Shown: positions 22,425-30,054, counted from the stretch's first letter. The stretch: DNA of 32,778 bases from Candidatus Nomurabacteria bacterium GW2011_GWC2_42_20 (GCA_000998425.1 LCDG01000010.1:1-32778), one strand, 5' to 3'. Translations and numbers: made by a program. The notes: generated by a model from the letters alone, not told the origin.

Positions 22425-23501
22425 TTATTGTGACCGGCGCAATGCGAGACCAAAAGCTGTTGCGTATCGCAATGAATCGTTAAAGCTAATTTCTGGGACG
22501 TAATTCTCAAGCGTATTCACATTTATCATTACGTTTGCAAGCTCCACTGTCGCAGAAGAACCGGTTGATAGGTAATTCAAAAAGCCTGCTAGGTTCGAAT
22601 CTCCACCGCAGAGATATATTTTCTCTACAACTGGACGCCTGTTCCCATGTTCGTCATTGTGCTCCTGCCAATACGTCTTGTGTTTGCCTATCTCCTCGCG
22701 CAATGTTGACACTATGTATATCGTTGCCAACAATACATCTTCGTTTGTGCTGTCAACGGAAATCCCATTTTCGTGTTTTATTTTTTCTGCCTCTTCATAC
22801 GAAATATTCATGTTTTTTGCAATAGCATCGGTAAGCATCCCCCCACCAATCGGTATTGTCGATGTAAATTTAACCACCCCTTCTGAAACTATTGCTACAC
22901 CAGTGCGTGTCCTGCCAAAATCAACAAGCATTACAGTGCCCTTGTCCCCCTCTGGAACTACTGCTCGCGCAATAGACTGCGCCTCGATTTCAAATGAGAC
23001 TGGTGTTATCCCGGACCCTAAAAACGCCTCCATATACCCATCGATGAGAGATCTTTCAACCGCCGCAACACTTACATCAATAAATGAGCTGTCTTCTTTT
23101 ATTATGTCGTAATCAAATAGTGCTTCGCTTGTTTTTACAGGAATGTGCTCCTCAAGCTCAAGCTCGATAGCGCCACGCACATCGCTGTATTTCATAGATG
23201 GAAGTCTCATCTCAAAAAGATACGCTTTTTCCTCTGGAAGCGACACCGAAGCAAATTCCAGGTTATGTATTTTTTTAAGATCACTAAAAATTAACCTAAG
23301 CTCTGCAGGCTTTTTGACCTCACCAGACTCTATAACACCACGTGGGATTGGTAGCTCACCGTAACGCCCAACAACAAAGCCTTTTCGCTTTTCGATGAGC
23401 TCGACGAAACGCATGGATGTATCTGAGATGTCAAAGCCGACAGCTGGCATTTGCAGGAACTGTGGTGGCGGGAAAAATTGATAAAATTTACTTCTCTTCA
23501 T
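22425..23501 (-). CDS. pilM: PilM type IV pilus assembly protein
   Basis: PilM is a cytoplasmic actin-like ATPase that binds the PilN tail. The roughly 358-aa protein has the phosphate-1 segment VGFDISDTSMRFVEL, the phosphate-2 segment VMLVDFGRTRTGVAIV and the adenosine motif IYLCGGDSNLAGF. The ATG at 23501 is preferred over the upstream GTG, because TATACT lies 8 nt before it. It heads the pilM-N-O-unknown block. Pili could serve DNA uptake or host contact in episymbiotic lineages (inference). Confidence 0.9.
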   Translation of the reverse strand: MKRSKFYQFFPPPQFLQMPAVGFDISDTSMRFVELIEKRKGFVVGRYGELPIPRGVIESGEVKKPAELRLIFSDLKKIHNLEFASVSLPEEKAYLFEMRLPSMKYSDVRGAIELELEEHIPVKTSEALFDYDIIKEDSSFIDVSVAAVERSLIDGYMEAFLGSGITPVSFEIEAQSIARAVVPEGDKGTVMLVDFGRTRTGVAIVSEGVVKFTSTIPIGGGMLTDAIAKNMNISYEEAEKIKHENGISVDSTNEDVLLATIYIVSTLREEIGKHKTYWQEHNDEHGNRRPVVEKIYLCGGDSNLAGFLNYLSTGSSATVELANVMINVNTLENYVPEISFNDSLRYATAFGLALRRSQ

Positions 23502-23558
23502 TAAGATATAGTATACAGCCACGCATGCTTTTTTACTACTAAATTTAGTGTTTCAAAT

Positions 23559-24158
23559 CTAGTAAAAAAATGCGTACAGCAGAGCCCCTATAAATACGAC
23601 CACTATTATGGAAATCAGATTAAAGTATTTATAAACCATGCGCGCAATGTGCCCACCAACATACCTCATTATTGTTGCAATTGTAAAAAACCTTAACCCT
23701 CTACCAAAGATTGACGCAACAATAAACACGGGGATACTGATCCCAAATAACCCACCAGCGATAGTAAAAATCTTGTATGGGATTGGCGTAAAAGCAGCCG
23801 TAAAAATGGCAAAGAAGGCATTGTCTGAGAAGAGTTTTTGCACGGTAACCATTTGTGTTTCAAGGTGGTACGTATTTACAACCCACACACCAACTGTTTG
23901 AAAAAGAAAGTAACCAATTGCGTACCCAAACAAACCGCCCAAAACCGATCCTAGTGTTGTAACAGCAGCATAAAAAAATGCTCGCAGTCTCTCGCGTGTC
24001 ATAAGTATCGCAACAAGAAGCACGTCTGGCGGAACTGGGAAAAATGACGATTCAGCAAACGAAACTCCAAACAACCACCATTTTGCATTCTTGCCCTCAG
24101 CGTGTCGTACTGCCCATGCGCCAAGAGAATCTTTTATTGTTTGAAGTCTTTGTCGCAT
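23559..24158 (-). CDS. VTT (SNARE-associated/DedA-like) membrane protein, YqaA type
   Basis: The 199-aa protein has a cytoplasmic N terminus and four to six membrane segments. VTT signatures include ESSFFPVPPDVLLVAI (about 36-51), GGLFGYAIGYFLF and FTPIPYKIFTIAGGLFG (about 121-137) with the following GRGLRFF. Related DedA proteins act in lipid carrier recycling and membrane homeostasis; the substrate here is unknown. Confidence 0.88.
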   Translation of the reverse strand: MRQRLQTIKDSLGAWAVRHAEGKNAKWWLFGVSFAESSFFPVPPDVLLVAILMTRERLRAFFYAAVTTLGSVLGGLFGYAIGYFLFQTVGVWVVNTYHLETQMVTVQKLFSDNAFFAIFTAAFTPIPYKIFTIAGGLFGISIPVFIVASIFGRGLRFFTIATIMRYVGGHIARMVYKYFNLISIIVVVFIGALLYAFFY

Positions 24159-24162
24159 AGTT

Positions 24163-24495
24163 TTACTGCACGTTTGTTCCTGGTGGGATTTCGCGTGACG
24201 GCTCTATGGTCGTCAAAAATCCGTCACCTACAGCATATAGAACCATGCCCTGACTTTCAATACCACGTATTGTGCGTGTTGGTAAATTCGCAAGTACAGG
24301 AACTTGCTTCCCAACAAGGACAGATGTATCTGGGTAATGCTCGGCTATACCAGAAAGAATCTGGCGTGGTGATTCATCGCCAGTATTGATCATAAGTTTT
24401 ATAAGCTTGTCAGCATCAGGAACTTTTTCAGCAGAAAGAATCGTTCCTATCCTTATTTCAGCTTTTTTAAATTCGTCAAATGTGATTTCTGTCAT
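24163..24495 (-). CDS. Free-standing tRNA-binding domain protein (MetRS beta/CsaA-like)
   Basis: The 110-aa protein is an OB-fold tRNA-binding domain like the C-terminal module of methionyl-tRNA synthetase: AEIRIGTILSAEKVPDADKL (about 12-31), RQILSGIAEHYP and IRGIESQGMVLYA (about 75-87). It probably acts in trans with MetRS or as a general tRNA-binding/chaperone protein of the CsaA type. The ATG at 24495 is chosen because the domain starts there; the longer track ORF overlaps ruvX. Confidence 0.88.
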   Translation of the reverse strand: MTEITFDEFKKAEIRIGTILSAEKVPDADKLIKLMINTGDESPRQILSGIAEHYPDTSVLVGKQVPVLANLPTRTIRGIESQGMVLYAVGDGFLTTIEPSREIPPGTNVQ

Positions 24496-24557
24496 ATAAC
24501 TGGGTACAATATACTCTGCGTTCGCTCGGAGATGCAAGCCCCGTGTTTGCATCTTTC

Positions 24558-24974
24558 TCACTCACTTGAGTATAATGTTTCTAAAATTGGTTTATTGTTT
24601 TTACGATCAAGATAGCTTTGCAAAATTATCGTTGCCGCGGAATCATCAACATGCTTTCTCTTTGTTTGATAATAACGTGCCTGCTGTGTTGAAAGAAATT
24701 CACGCTCTTCGATAATTGGGATATCTATAACTCTTTGTAATCCAGTAATGAATTTATCTATTTCTTTTTTAACCGGATTAGGCTGTCCTTTATAGTCTAC
24801 CGACTCACCTATAATAATACTTTCTACTGATTCATGCGCGCAGATTGTTTTTATTTCTCCAACACAACTCTTACTATTTTCTAGAATAGCATAAGGGAAA
24901 GCTATGCTCCCCCCTTCGTCGGAGATGGCCACCCCTATTCGCTTTGTACCATAATCTATCCCGAGATATCTCAT
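24558..24974 (-). CDS. ruvX: RuvX/YqgF family nuclease (putative pre-16S rRNA nuclease / Holliday junction resolvase)
   Basis: The 138-aa RNase H-fold protein starts MRYLGIDYGTKRIGVAISDE, the family's first acidic motif, and shows IIIGESV with the second acidic residue nearby and the final DDSAATIILQSYL. In E. coli YqgF matures the 16S rRNA 5' end. The ATG at 24974 is preferred: TGCTATCAT (extended -10) ends 6 nt upstream, so the mRNA is likely leaderless. Confidence 0.92.
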   Translation of the reverse strand: MRYLGIDYGTKRIGVAISDEGGSIAFPYAILENSKSCVGEIKTICAHESVESIIIGESVDYKGQPNPVKKEIDKFITGLQRVIDIPIIEEREFLSTQQARYYQTKRKHVDDSAATIILQSYLDRKNNKPILETLYSSE

Positions 24975-25002
24975 ACGAACATGATAGCACACTAGGCAAA
25001 CA

Positions 25003-25030
25003 TTGCGTTTTCGGTAGATTTTGCTAGGAT
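25003..25030 (+). promoter_or_regulatory. Promoter of tRNA-Ser
   Basis: TTGCGT (25003-25008) and TAGGAT (25025-25030), 16 bp apart; the -10 ends 10 nt before the tRNA. Confidence 0.55.
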
Positions 25031-25040
25031 GGGCAGACAG

Positions 25041-25127
25041 GGATAGGTGGCTGAGTGGTCTAAGGCAGCGGTCTTGAAAACCGTCGTCCTCGAAAGTGGA
25101 CCGTGAGTTCGAATCTCACCCTATCCG
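25041..25127 (+). tRNA. tRNA-Ser (TGA)
   Basis: Class II cloverleaf with long variable arm: acceptor GGATAGG with CCTATCC, anticodon loop CTTGAAA giving TGA, T loop TTCGAAT, discriminator G. CCA is not encoded. Confidence 0.96.
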
Positions 25128-25183
25128 CAAAAGTAAAAAGTGGTCCGACGTCCGTCGGACCACTTTTTACTTTTGCGGATAGG
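25120..25183. repeat. Perfect 31-bp inverted repeat that includes the tRNA-Ser 3' end
   Basis: Arms 25120-25150 and 25153-25183 are exact reverse complements with a 2-nt centre (TC). The left arm begins with CCTATCCG, the last 8 nt of tRNA-Ser; the right arm ends with its complement CGGATAGG. The inner part (GTGGTCCGACG) would act as the tRNA terminator. Confidence 0.9.
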
Positions 25184-25256
25184 CTAACTGTTTGACAAGA
25201 GTTCCACATGGGAATAGTGTATAAATAGCACAGTACAAATAACCAAGGAGGATACC

Positions 25257-25790
25257 ATGCGCTACTTTATCGCCCACCTTTTAAACGACTCGGTTGCAAA
25301 ATATCACCATTCGCTCGTTTATGAGCTATCTTATAGGTTTGACATAAATATAAGTGCGGGATTATTTCCTACACATTTCACTATCAAGGCTCCGTTTGAT
25401 ACGGATGACACTACCGCAATAAAGAACAAGCTTGAAAAGTTTGCGTCGGTACACTATGCTCCGTCGTTTACTATTCAAAACTTTGGACACTTTAACAAGA
25501 GAGTAATCTTTCTTGATGTTTCACTCAATGAGATTCTCTCCACTGTTGTGTGGGATATCCAAAACACTATTAAAAAGATTCCTGGTTTATCGTGGGGAGA
25601 ACATGAACCTCTGAAGAATCTTCACATTACTGTTACAAAAAATTTTGACGCAACAAAATTTGACGCTGTCTGGAGGTACCTCACGCAAAAAAATGCGCCA
25701 TTATTTGAACTGTCGTTTGACAATATAGCACTCCTCCGCTTAGAAAACGGTGCATGGACAGTAGATAGCATCTATTATCTCAATACATAA
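25257..25790 (+). CDS. 2H phosphoesterase superfamily protein (2'-5' RNA ligase/CPDase-like)
   Basis: The 177-aa protein has the two HxT/Sx motifs that define the superfamily: HFTIKAP (about 40-46) and HITVTKN (about 122-128). Members hydrolyse 2',3'-cyclic phosphates or ligate/cleave 2'-5' bonds in RNA, and the exact substrate is unknown here. The start is firm: AAGGAGG lies 6 nt before the ATG. It is a single-gene unit followed by a strong terminator. Confidence 0.85.
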   Translation: MRYFIAHLLNDSVAKYHHSLVYELSYRFDINISAGLFPTHFTIKAPFDTDDTTAIKNKLEKFASVHYAPSFTIQNFGHFNKRVIFLDVSLNEILSTVVWDIQNTIKKIPGLSWGEHEPLKNLHITVTKNFDATKFDAVWRYLTQKNAPLFELSFDNIALLRLENGAWTVDSIYYLNT

Positions 25791-25806
25791 CTTCTACGCT
25801 AAACTA

Positions 25807-25836
25807 AAAGCCACCTAAAATAGGTGGCTTTTTTTA
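25807..25836. terminator. Bidirectional terminator between the 2H gene and ccdA
   Basis: AAAGCCACCTA pairs with TAGGTGGCTTT around AAA, followed by a T run. Confidence 0.9.
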
Positions 25837-25849
25837 CAGAGATTTTTTT

Positions 25850-26560
25850 CTAAAATGGAAAGTTCCAAAATACATCACGGCAAATCGATAAATTTTGAGT
25901 AAAAGCTAGCGCACCAAGCCATACCAGCACTCCACCAAACAAAATATTTACGTACTGCACCCAAGCAAAGCTACGCGCAAAATATCTCTCGATCTCGCCT
26001 GCGAATGCGCCAATGATTAAAAACGGTACTCCGAGACCAACCGCGTACGCGATAAGCAAGAAGAATGTTTTTGCTGGTGCAAGTGTTGCAAGACCGAGGA
26101 TTGCACCGAGGGCCGCACCAACACATGGTGTCCACCCGGCAGCAAAAGCAGAACCAAACACAAACGAAGTAAGTGCGCGTGAAGAAAACTTTTTATGAAC
26201 TGACATTTTGTGTGGTCGTTCAAGAAATGACAATTTCACAAGCCCCATTAAATACAACCCGAAGAATATAACTATAGCCCCACCAAAACGCGCTATAAAT
26301 ATCTGCAAATCGGGGCCAGCCTGGACAAGCGCCCCATGTAATATGAGACCTAAAATTGCAAATACAGTAGTAAAACCAAGCACAAAGAATAGGCTTGCAT
26401 GAAACATCGCAAAACGCGATACTAACGCGCTTGGTGTTTTCTTTTCAATGGCGATGCCACCAAGGTACGCAAGAAACCCTGGTACTAGCGGCAACACGCA
26501 CGGGGCAAGAAAAGAAACTAGCCCTGCCCCAAACGCAACAAAAATAGTGATATCATTCAT
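25850..26560 (-). CDS. ccdA: CcdA/DsbD-like thiol-disulfide membrane transporter
   Basis: Carries reducing equivalents from cytoplasmic thioredoxin to the cell exterior. The 236-aa protein has about six membrane helices and the two redox motifs, SFLAPCVLPLVPG (Cys near 21) in the first helix and GWTPCVGAALG (Cys near 142) in the fourth. Together with the DsbA-VKOR pair it gives both oxidising and reducing branches of extracytoplasmic thiol control. The -10 TATGAT ends 8 nt before the ATG. Confidence 0.92.
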   Translation of the reverse strand: MNDITIFVAFGAGLVSFLAPCVLPLVPGFLAYLGGIAIEKKTPSALVSRFAMFHASLFFVLGFTTVFAILGLILHGALVQAGPDLQIFIARFGGAIVIFFGLYLMGLVKLSFLERPHKMSVHKKFSSRALTSFVFGSAFAAGWTPCVGAALGAILGLATLAPAKTFFLLIAYAVGLGVPFLIIGAFAGEIERYFARSFAWVQYVNILFGGVLVWLGALAFTQNLSICRDVFWNFPF

Positions 26561-26589
26561 TGGATAACATCATACCGCAAGTGTGATAA

Positions 26590-26618
26590 TTGCGCACGAT
26601 GTGTTCGCCTGCTACACT
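26590..26618 (+). promoter_or_regulatory. Promoter of the 161-aa membrane protein gene, leaderless type
   Basis: TTGCGC (26590-26595) and TACACT (26613-26618), 17 bp apart; the -10 ends 6 nt before the ATG. Confidence 0.5.
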
Positions 26619-26624
26619 ATCACT

Positions 26625-27110
26625 ATGAGTAACAATGATCACAAAATATCTTGGACTGCGCCCGAGTACGAGGATCACAACCACGGCGCAGATTGGTATT
26701 GGGCGGTTGGCATCATTTCAATATCTCTCGCAGTTGCTTTTGTTATTGTTGGGAATACATTACTTTCTATTATTATACTTATTGGTATGGGAACGCTTCT
26801 CATGCACGCAAAGCGTGAACCACGAATTCTTGATTATAGGATTTCAAAAAAAGGTATCCGAGCGGGAGAAACTCTTTACCCATGGGAAACACTTGAGTCT
26901 TTTTGGATACTCGAGAGAAGCGAAGACTTAAAGTACCAACACGGTCCAAAAATCCTACTTACTTCAAAAAAACCACTTATGCCTCATATTGCTATACCTC
27001 TCGACGATGATGTGGTTGATGAGGTGTACCAAATTTTATCTAACATGGTCCCAGAAGAATACCAGGTTGAACCATTCCCTGAGCGGATAATGCGTAGAAT
27101 TGGTTTCTAG
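26625..27110 (+). CDS. Unknown membrane protein with a PH-like C-terminal domain, 161 aa
   Basis: A polar N terminus with HNHGADWYW is followed by two close membrane helices (about 26-57) and a soluble beta-rich domain (ISKKGIRAGETLYPWETLESFWIL) that resembles small PH-like domains of bacterial membrane proteins (DUF5673-like; tentative). The track starts at 26583; ATG 26625 is preferred since the upstream ORF would run through the promoter. Confidence 0.75.
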   Translation: MSNNDHKISWTAPEYEDHNHGADWYWAVGIISISLAVAFVIVGNTLLSIIILIGMGTLLMHAKREPRILDYRISKKGIRAGETLYPWETLESFWILERSEDLKYQHGPKILLTSKKPLMPHIAIPLDDDVVDEVYQILSNMVPEEYQVEPFPERIMRRIGF

Positions 27111-27178
27111 CCAGAGTGTTGTTCGTTTTTGCTTTTTTGTGTTTTTGTGGTAGAGTGCGGGTTGTCAGTTGCCAGTTT

Positions 27179-27258
27179 GCTCTCGTCGTTGTTATGCTTA
27201 GTCTAAGTAATGTAACAGCTGCGTGAACTACTGTGCGGAGTAATGTTAGGTAGTTAAT
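27179..27258 (+). pseudogene. Degenerate partial copy of tRNA-Arg (GCG)
   Basis: 80 bp upstream of the intact tRNA the first 12 nt are repeated exactly (GCTCTCGTCGTT). Further on GTGCGGAG and ATGTTAGGT resemble the anticodon loop and T-arm of the intact gene (TTGCGGAG, GATGTAGGT). The rest has diverged. An extended -10 (TGGTAGAGT, 27148-27156) lies upstream, so this relic may be in the tRNA precursor leader. Confidence 0.5.
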
Positions 27259-27330
27259 GCTCTCGTCGTTCAATGGATAGGATGCTAGCTTGCGGAGCTT
27301 GCGATGTAGGTTCGATTCCTACCGAGAGCA
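27259..27330 (+). tRNA. tRNA-Arg (GCG)
   Basis: Cloverleaf: acceptor GCTCTCG with CGAGAGC, D loop with A20, anticodon loop TTGCGGA giving GCG, T loop TTCGATT, discriminator A. CCA is not encoded. GCG is unusual, as most bacteria read CGU/CGC with an ACG (inosine) tRNA. Confidence 0.92.
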
Positions 27331-27334
27331 CAAG

Positions 27335-27365
27335 AAAAAATCTCCACTTTTTGTGGAGATTTTTT
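27335..27365 (+). terminator. Terminator after tRNA-Arg (GCG)
   Basis: AAAAAATCTCCAC pairs with GTGGAGATTTTTT around five T. Confidence 0.9.
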
Positions 27366-27412
27366 GTATATTTATTGTTCCAATCTTATTATTCGATGTT
27401 GCCAGCATCAAC

Positions 27413-27733
27413 TTACCTACCCACCTTCACTGAAAATCCACTACCTTTCCACGCGGTTATCCCACCTTCGAGATTCATAACATTACTAAAACCAATTTCG
27501 GACATGAGAGATGTTGCGCGAGCCGACCGCCCACCCATTTGGCAATTAATTATATATTTTTCATTCTTATCAAGCTCGTTCAGCTTATCAGCAAACGACA
27601 TCGAGCTAATATCAATATTCAAGGCGCCACCTATGTGCCCACCCTCAAACTCCGCAGGAGTTCTAACATCAACAACAATAACATTACCATCTTCTATATG
27701 CTTTATTGCTTCCTTTGGAGAAATATTATTCAT
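27413..27733 (-). CDS. Rhodanese-like domain protein
   Basis: A single rhodanese domain of 106 aa. Landmarks: VIVVDVRTPAEFEGGHIGGALNI and the active-site loop CQMGGRS with the catalytic Cys. Likely a sulfurtransferase handling persulfide sulfur. The ATG at 27733 is preferred: TGCTATTAT (extended -10) ends 7 nt upstream; the track start lies inside the rpsT terminator. Confidence 0.9.
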   Translation of the reverse strand: MNNISPKEAIKHIEDGNVIVVDVRTPAEFEGGHIGGALNIDISSMSFADKLNELDKNEKYIINCQMGGRSARATSLMSEIGFSNVMNLEGGITAWKGSGFSVKVGR

Positions 27734-27749
27734 CCAGACGATAATAGCA

Positions 27750-27787
27750 GAAAAGGTCCCGCTCAACTAGTTGAGCGGGACCTTTTC
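27750..27787. terminator. Perfect 38-bp palindromic terminator after rpsT
   Basis: AAAAGGTCCCGCTCAACT is followed directly by its exact complement. It ends rpsT on the minus strand and lies just upstream of the rhodanese -10 box. Confidence 0.9.
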
Positions 27788-27798
27788 TATCTACCTCC

Positions 27799-28062
27799 TT
27801 ACGCTATTTTCTTGATTGCTTTAGCAAGACGCGACTTTTTACGCGATGCAGCATTTTTCTTGATAGTATTACCTTTTGCTGCCTTATCTATTGCCTTGTA
27901 GGCCTTTGAAAGAAGAGTTTCTGCTGATTTTTTGTCCTTTGCAGAAACAAGAGTGCGTACCTCCTTTACAACCTCCTTCATCGCCTTACTGCGACGAGAA
28001 TTGTAAACGGCCTTGCGCGCAGAGCTACGGATATTGCGTTTTGCTGATTTGATAATTGGCAT
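27799..28062 (-). CDS. rpsT: 30S ribosomal protein S20
   Basis: S20 binds 16S rRNA early in small-subunit assembly. The 87-aa lysine-rich helical protein starts MPIIKSAKRNIRSSARK and ends with the family's KAAKGNTIKKNAASRKKSRLAKAI. The ATG at 28062 is preferred over the track start. TATAAT ends 9 nt before the ATG. Confidence 0.95.
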   Translation of the reverse strand: MPIIKSAKRNIRSSARKAVYNSRRSKAMKEVVKEVRTLVSAKDKKSAETLLSKAYKAIDKAAKGNTIKKNAASRKKSRLAKAIKKIA

Positions 28063-28071
28063 ATTCGTTAC

Positions 28072-28099
28072 ATTATATACCATTTCCTATATTTTGCAA
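28072..28099 (-). promoter_or_regulatory. Promoter of rpsT
   Basis: TTGCAA (28094-28099) and TATAAT (28072-28077) on the minus strand, 16 bp apart. The self-complementary -35 hexamer is also the -35 of ruvA. Confidence 0.65.
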
Positions 28100-28121
28100 G
28101 AGGCTCTATTCCGTGTAATAT
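28094..28121 (+). promoter_or_regulatory. Promoter of ruvA, leaderless type
   Basis: TTGCAA (28094-28099) and TAATAT (28116-28121), 16 bp apart; the -10 ends 6 nt before the ATG. Confidence 0.6.
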
Positions 28122-28127
28122 GTAAAT

Positions 28128-28706
28128 ATGATCGCTCATCTTTCTGGAACAATCCTCTTTGCAGGCGACCGATATGTGGTCATAGAAACTAACGGTGTCG
28201 GCTACAAAGTCCGCCTAGCAGTAGACACACTTCAAACGCTTAGAAAAAACACTGGTGAAAATACGTCTCTTTGGATACATACCGCTGTGCGCGAGGATGC
28301 TCTCGATTTGTATGGCTTCCAAAACCAAGTCGAATTGGAATTTTTTGAAATGCTCATCAGTGTCTCTGGTATCGGCCCAAAAGGAGCACTCGGTATTTTA
28401 AACGTAGCGCCAGTCGACCACCTAAAGGAAGCAATTGCTATGGGTGATACAGGCGCCCTAACAAAAGTTTCTGGTATTGGTTCAAAAAGTGCTCAAAAAA
28501 TAATCCTTGAATTACGCGATAAGCTAGGTTGGCAAGAAAGTGAGGCAGGTGGAACAATGCTTGGCGACGAACGTGACGCGATAGAAGGTCTTGTGGCGCT
28601 AGGGTATGCCGAACGCTCTGCTAGAGAGGCTCTCAAAAAAGTACCATCTGACACAAAAGGCACTGGCGCGCGTATTAAAGAAGCGCTAAAATTATTAGGA
28701 AAATAA
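28128..28706 (+). CDS. ruvA: Holliday junction branch migration protein RuvA
   Basis: RuvA binds four-way junctions and loads RuvB. The 192-aa protein has the N-terminal OB domain (MIAHLSGTIL...NGVGYKV), two helix-hairpin-helix motifs (LISVSGIGPKGALGIL near 76 and LTKVSGIGSKSAQKIILEL near 110) and the C-terminal RuvB-binding domain III. ruvB and ruvC are not in the window. The next gene begins immediately after its stop. Confidence 0.96.
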   Translation: MIAHLSGTILFAGDRYVVIETNGVGYKVRLAVDTLQTLRKNTGENTSLWIHTAVREDALDLYGFQNQVELEFFEMLISVSGIGPKGALGILNVAPVDHLKEAIAMGDTGALTKVSGIGSKSAQKIILELRDKLGWQESEAGGTMLGDERDAIEGLVALGYAERSAREALKKVPSDTKGTGARIKEALKLLGK

Positions 28707-29975
28707 ATGGAAAATATTTTACGCACAATTAAAAAATTAATCCCGCATAATATTTTCCATTCGCTTCAGCCTGCGTACCACTACATATTTGCACTCATTG
28801 CAGCAATCATATACCGCTTCCCTTCGCGCAAAATAAAGGTCCTTGCTATCACAGGCACAAAAGGAAAAACGTCGACAACTGAAATTGTAAATGCGATTTT
28901 AGAGGAGGCTGGCTATAAGACCGCTCTTGCTGGCACACTTCGTTTTAAAATAGATGATAACGAGGAGCGTAACTTATACAAAATGACTATACCTGGTCGT
29001 TTTTTTGTGCAACGATTTTTACGTCGAGCGGTGCGCGCAAAATGTGATTGGGTAATAATCGAGATGACATCCGAGGGAGCGCGACAATTCCGCCATAAGT
29101 TTATAGATTTTGATGCGCTCATTTTTACAAACTTGTCACCTGAACATATTGAATCTCACGGATCATTTGAAAATTACAAAGAAGCAAAAAAATCTATTGC
29201 GGAGACCTTGTCTCACTCAGCAAAAAGGCCGCGTATTATTGTTGCAAATGGAGACAATAAATACGCAAGTGAATTTCTCGAAGTTGGTGCCGACATAAAA
29301 ACAACATACTCAATCAAAGATGCAGAGCCGTACACTCTTGAAAAAGACTTAACTACATTTAATTTTATGGGAGCTCCTCTTAAGTCGCATCTGTCTGGCG
29401 CTTTCAATCTTTCCAATATGCTCGCAGGAATTTCCTTTGCGCGTACTATCGGTGTTTCCCCAGAAGTCATTCGTCGTGCCATTGAAAAGTTCCACGGCAT
29501 TCGTGGTCGCGTCGAGCATGTAAATATGGGGCAGGATTTTGACGTAATAGTTGATTATGCTCACACTACCGATTCATTAGAAAAAGTTTATGAGGTTTTT
29601 CAGGACTCTCGAAAGATTTGCGTACTTGGCGGAACTGGTGGGGGGAGAGACTCGTGGAAACGCCCAGCGATGGGCGCGATTGCCGGCGCGCACTGCGATG
29701 AAATAATTCTAACCAACGAGGACCCTTACGATGAGGACCCTCAAAAAATAGTTTCTGAAATTATGGCTGGGGTAGAAAGCGGTGGCGCTAAAATTATTAT
29801 GGATAGACGCGAGGCTATTGCGTACGCCCTATCTCTCGCAAAAATTGGTGACGCAGTCATAATAACCGGCAAAGGCACCGACCCATACATAATGGGGCCA
29901 AACGGCACAAAAACACAATGGGATGACGCTGATGTCGCTCGCGAAGAACTTACAAAACTCGGTTTTAAAAAATAA
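28707..29975 (+). CDS. Mur ligase family protein (MurE-like), short form
   Basis: Probably adds an amino acid to UDP-MurNAc-dipeptide or a related acceptor. The 422-aa protein has the ATP loop ITGTKGKTST (about 48-57), a central domain (TNLSPEHIESHGSFENYKEAK) and the C-terminal domain (HGIRGRVEHV, VDYAHTTDSLEKV, LGGTGGGRDSWKRP). The N-terminal UDP-binding domain is missing; instead there is a short helical region with a hydrophobic stretch (about 24-38). The residue-selecting loop reads NEDPYDEDP, not the DNPR of diaminopimelate-specific MurE, so the added residue is uncertain. It follows ruvA with no gap. Confidence 0.85.
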   Translation: MENILRTIKKLIPHNIFHSLQPAYHYIFALIAAIIYRFPSRKIKVLAITGTKGKTSTTEIVNAILEEAGYKTALAGTLRFKIDDNEERNLYKMTIPGRFFVQRFLRRAVRAKCDWVIIEMTSEGARQFRHKFIDFDALIFTNLSPEHIESHGSFENYKEAKKSIAETLSHSAKRPRIIVANGDNKYASEFLEVGADIKTTYSIKDAEPYTLEKDLTTFNFMGAPLKSHLSGAFNLSNMLAGISFARTIGVSPEVIRRAIEKFHGIRGRVEHVNMGQDFDVIVDYAHTTDSLEKVYEVFQDSRKICVLGGTGGGRDSWKRPAMGAIAGAHCDEIILTNEDPYDEDPQKIVSEIMAGVESGGAKIIMDRREAIAYALSLAKIGDAVIITGKGTDPYIMGPNGTKTQWDDADVAREELTKLGFKK

Positions 29976-30054
29976 TTAAGTTGTTTGACTTTGTGCTTCA
30001 GAGAGAGTAGCTTGTAAAGTAGTAACCTGTTCTAAATGACAAACGGAGGTTGAA

